From positions 1-56,955 of the forward strand of contig AXWR01000021.1 of NCBI GenBank assembly GCA_000482765.1: a stretch of DNA of 56,955 nt. Reading direction: 5' to 3'. The position numbers and the translations under genes are program-made. The notes beneath the pieces are model-generated. The model saw nothing but the letters and a program-made list of their open reading frames with translations, did not search any database and was not told the origin of the DNA. The first letter of the stretch is position 1. Each line of letters opens with the position of its first letter. The stretch comes from Meiothermus taiwanensis DSM 14542. Lineage in GTDB: Bacteria > Deinococcota > Deinococci > Deinococcales > Thermaceae. Shown here piece by piece: positions 53,121 to 56,955 of this stretch.

Positions 53121-53308
53121 ACCAGATTCGGTTAGCTCGTCACCGAATGGTGGCGCACTAACCCGACCGAAGTTATCCGCGTAGCGGAGGGCGATACCGC
53201 CCCTTGGAAGGGATACGCTTTCTTCGCCGAGCGTAGCGAGGGGTGCGCTCTAGGATTCAAAAAGATAACCCCTGGAGGTCTTTGCCTTGCATGACGATCT
53301 TTTTGAAT
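53121..53308 (-). repeat. Dispersed two-hairpin repeat, full copy 2
   Basis: Reverse orientation to copy 1. Hairpin 2: CGGTTAG/CTAACCCG (about 53129-53165). Core: ACGCTTTCTTCGCCGAGCG and TAGCGAGGGGTGCGCTC. Hairpin 1: ATTCAAAAAGAT (53255-53266) with ATCTTTTTGAAT (53297-53308), a perfect 12-base stem around GGAGGTCTTTGCCTTG. It has about 34 extra bases (about 53170-53205) not found in the other copies. Confidence 0.8.
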
Positions 53309-53372
53309 GCGGTATGACTGTGCATGGCAGCGAAGGATTCAAGCAAAATGGCATGAAACCGTAAAGCCAAGC

Positions 53373-55526
<2,154 letters not shown>

Positions 55527-55576
55527 ACATCGCTACCATTCTGGTTTGTACTGCACGTTGTAAAATGCCCTTATCC

Positions 55577-55588
55577 GTTTGCGCAAAC
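55577..55588 (-). promoter_or_regulatory. Palindrome over the -35 of the APC permease promoter
   Basis: GTTTGCGCAAAC, a perfect 12-base palindrome. On the minus strand it contains TTGCGC as -35, followed by an 18-base spacer and TACAAC. It is a plausible regulator site for the permease gene. Confidence 0.45.
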
Positions 55589-55620
55589 CACCCATCCTGC
55601 CTCAGGGCTTTCAATACCGC

Positions 55621-56280
55621 TCACTCTCCCAAGCGATATCCTACACCTCGCACCGTCTCAATGACATCCTCACCAAGGCGCTTGCGGAGGTTTTTGACAT
55701 ACACATCTATGAGGTTGGAGTCGGCCTCGAAGCCCGGCCCCCAGATGCGCTCGAGTATCTCCTCGCGGGTAAAGACCCGGCCCTTGTTGAGCGCCAGCAG
55801 TTCCAGAACCAGGTATTCCTTTGCGGTAAGGCGCACCAGCTCACCTTGCCGTCGTACCTGGCGGTGCTCCAGGGCCAGTTCGACCTGGGAGGAAATTTGC
55901 AAAACCTGCGGCTTGATCTCCCCGCGCCGCCCCAGGGCCCTAAGGCGGGCTACCAACTCGGCCAGGGCAAAGGGCTTGGGCAGGTAGTCGTCGCCCCACT
56001 CGAGGCCCCGCACCCGGTCGGTTAGGGCCTCGCGGGCGGTGAGGAAAAGAATGGGCTGATGAAAGCCCGACTCGCGCAGGGCCTGGGCCAGCTCAAAGCC
56101 AGCCTCCGGCCCCTCGGGCAGCATCACATCCAACAAAAGCAGGTCGAAGGGCTGCTCCCAGACCAGGGCCTCAGCTTCAGACCTCGAGGCAGCCAGGGTA
56201 ACCTGGAAGCCCTGCACCGAGAGGCTTTCCTTCAGGGTGGATCCCAGGCTGGGCTCATCTTCGACGATTAACAAGCGCAC
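55621..56280 (-). CDS. OmpR-family response regulator
   Basis: 219 residues from GTG 56280. Receiver domain (about 1-118): acidic pair in IVEDEPSLG, phospho-acceptor Asp in FDLLLLDVMLPEG, Thr in LFLTARE, Lys in YLPKPFALAEL. C-terminal winged helix (about 125-217; VRLTAKEYLVLELLALNKGR, SNLIDVYVKNLRKRLG, VRGVGYRL). No kinase gene is adjacent, so it is an orphan here. Longer in-frame starts exist upstream but the receiver begins right at this GTG. It lies upstream of, and in line with, the APC permease gene, which it may control. Confidence 0.93.
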   Translation of the reverse strand: MRLLIVEDEPSLGSTLKESLSVQGFQVTLAASRSEAEALVWEQPFDLLLLDVMLPEGPEAGFELAQALRESGFHQPILFLTAREALTDRVRGLEWGDDYLPKPFALAELVARLRALGRRGEIKPQVLQISSQVELALEHRQVRRQGELVRLTAKEYLVLELLALNKGRVFTREEILERIWGPGFEADSNLIDVYVKNLRKRLGEDVIETVRGVGYRLGE

Positions 56281-56395
56281 ACCTAAGCTTATCTCGGCCC
56301 CTGGATGATCGACTAGCGGGCACATTCTTGCAATGCTAATGCCATCCGCTGAAAGCCAGGTGAAGCGCATGACCCGGCCTCTACCCGGCGGTGCC

Positions 56396-56429
56396 AAAAA
56401 TTAAGCTGCGGTGGGTGAAGCCGCAGCTT
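56396..56429 (-). terminator. Terminator pointing leftward with no obvious gene upstream
   Basis: Perfect nine-base stem AAGCTGCGG / CCGCAGCTT (56403-56411 with 56421-56429); on the minus strand it is followed by AATTTTT (56402-56396). It would stop transcripts entering from the right, where no minus-strand gene is seen. Confidence 0.6.
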
Positions 56430-56528
56430 GGGGGGAGGTAAGGCACAGAGCAATGGTCTGTGCAGGTTTATGCTGCCTTTCCCAGGTGAAACCAGAATGA
56501 AACCGCATCTCCCCTCTGCACGGCAGTG

Positions 56529-56620
56529 CCAGATTCGGTTAGCCTGCCGCCCGACCGAAGGGATGTGCTTTCTTCGCCGAGCGCTAGGATGCAAAAAGAT
56601 AGCCTCTGCCTTGCTTGGTA
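56529..56620 (-). repeat. Dispersed two-hairpin repeat, copy cut near the IS element
   Basis: Has the CCAGATTCGGTTAG end, a shortened hairpin 2 (CGGT/ACCG), the core GGGATGTGCTTTCTTCGCCG and the left arm of hairpin 1, GCAAAAAGATAG (56591-56602). The matching CTATCTTTTTGC arm is absent; after GCCTCTGCCTTG the sequence changes, which is where the IS1-type element seems to begin. Confidence 0.7.
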
Positions 56621-56955
56621 GTAGAGTGAGATTATCCCAGACAGGGGTTGAAGGGGAGGCCGTTTTCAACGCAGATTGCGTTGTGTGAAAACAAACAAAC
56701 CTCCCCTCTCAAGTCTGGCATGCCCGATAGAAGGATGCAAGCTGTACGGGAAAACCGGACAAGGCAATCTCAAGGTACGCAAAGTGTACAGCGCAGAAAA
56801 GATACGATACCTGCGTTGCAAGAGCTGCGGGCAGGAGTTCAGCGAAAGGAAGGGCACGGCCCTCTGGAACTGTAAACTGCCCGAATCCAAGGCCGTAGCG
56901 GTCGCAGAGCAACTGAGCGAGGGCAGCAGTCAGGCCGCCACCGCTCGCCTGCTCA
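56621..56955 (+). mobile_element. IS1-type insertion sequence, left end (continues beyond window)
   Basis: The right boundary is outside the window. The left boundary is placed near 56621 because the dispersed repeat stops there and the transposase leader begins. The terminal inverted repeat cannot be confirmed without the other end. Confidence 0.6.
56685..56955 (+). CDS. IS1-family transposase, N-terminal part (cut by window edge)
   Basis: About 90 codons from a GTG at 56685 (a TTG at 56676 is also possible; the frame has no ATG and is open from 56652). The translation has the InsA-like zinc finger and helix-turn-helix of IS1-type transposases: CPIEGCKLYGKTGQGN, then RYLRCKSCGQEFSERKGTAL, then KLPESKAVAVAEQLSEGSS and AATARLL. 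The four cysteines CPIEGC and CKSC form the zinc site. The DDE catalytic part lies beyond the window. The frame is easily missed because of its GTG start. Confidence 0.85.
   Translation, partial: MKTNKPPLSSLACPIEGCKLYGKTGQGNLKVRKVYSAEKIRYLRCKSCGQEFSERKGTALWNCKLPESKAVAVAEQLSEGSSQAATARLL

Larger units (their letters stand above)
53010..53372. other. Intergenic region upstream of the pilin operon
   Basis: 363 bases. Next to the pilin gene lies a leader hairpin (53029-53050) and, upstream of it, an AT-rich TATATAAGGT stretch (about 53055-53066 on the minus strand) that may be the -10 region, with TTGAGG as a weak -35. Then comes a full copy of the dispersed repeat (53121-53308) and a fragment of the 49-base repeat (GAAGGATTCAAGC, 53332-53344). 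No gene is seen. Confidence 0.5.
56281..56684. other. Intergenic region left of the transposase
   Basis: 404 bases. It contains a strong minus-strand terminator (56396-56429), another hairpin GCACAG/CTGTGC (56443-56463), a truncated copy of the dispersed repeat (56529-about 56620) and the left end of the IS1-type element. A 35-codon minus-strand frame (about 56395-56502, starting MRFHSGFTWERQ) runs across both hairpins, but it has no clear ribosome binding site and I do not call it a gene. Confidence 0.5.

Noticed and set aside
56395..56502. 35-codon minus-strand gene (MRFHSGFTWERQ...)
   Set aside because: No ribosome binding site, hairpins run through it, and the peptide has no fold-like pattern.

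Overview
The window looks like chromosomal DNA from a GC-rich member of the Thermaceae, most likely Meiothermus or a close relative. This is an inference from gene content and style: ComZ/PilX-like prepilins, tight gene packing, overlapping stops and starts, several leaderless-type promoters (a TANNNT box exactly six bases before the start codon), and very frequent use of the hexamer CTCGAG. No database search was possible, so genus level is a guess.

Layout, left to right. 1-7.8 kb: a partial unknown gene, a small membrane protein, proline synthesis (proB-proA), a YihY/BrkB membrane protein, a SWIM zinc-finger protein, and a riboflavin-type uptake locus. In that locus an ATPase-permease fusion is divergent from an FMN riboswitch that leads into a RibY-like binding protein. 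8-16.4 kb: leuS, a NarL/DesK-type two-component pair with a small membrane protein, and a YeeE/YedE sulfur permease with a visible operator. 16.6-26.8 kb, all on the plus strand: a TPR-GGDEF diguanylate cyclase, psuG, a RodZ-like protein carrying a PEGA domain, rimO, a potassium uptake operon trkA-trkH-trkH, and luxS. 26.8-31.3 kb, minus strand: a four-gene prepilin cluster including a very large PilX/ComZ-like protein with a run of 28 glycines. 31.7-33.5 kb: mtnN and prs. 33.5-41.6 kb, minus strand: a subtilisin-like lipoprotein protease, a SARP/BTAD regulator with ATPase and TPR parts, and a 1319-residue multi-GAF HD-GYP protein. 41.7-46.6 kb, minus strand: a six-gene operon for uptake and breakdown of an amino-acid-like, probably guanidino, compound. 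46.9-53.0 kb, minus strand: an eight-gene operon for a type II secretion/type IV pilus-like machine. 53.4-56.3 kb: a large APC-family permease and an OmpR-type regulator. The right edge cuts an IS1-type transposase.

Themes that tie genes together. Cyclic di-GMP could be made by the GGDEF protein and degraded by the HD-GYP protein. The GspE-type ATPase of the secretion-like operon carries an N-terminal pattern like the c-di-GMP-binding MshEN fold. LuxS and MtnN both act on products of S-adenosylmethionine use. Potassium uptake is represented by TrkA and two different TrkH subunits, possibly also by the APC-type permease.

The intergenic gaps are not empty. One dispersed repeat of about 150-190 bp, with two hairpins whose arms covary between copies, is seen four times (two full, one truncated near the IS, one remnant). 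A second, 49-base repeat is seen twice. The best candidates for something undescribed are the secretion-like operon that has no secretin or peptidase gene next to it, and the covarying dispersed repeat.
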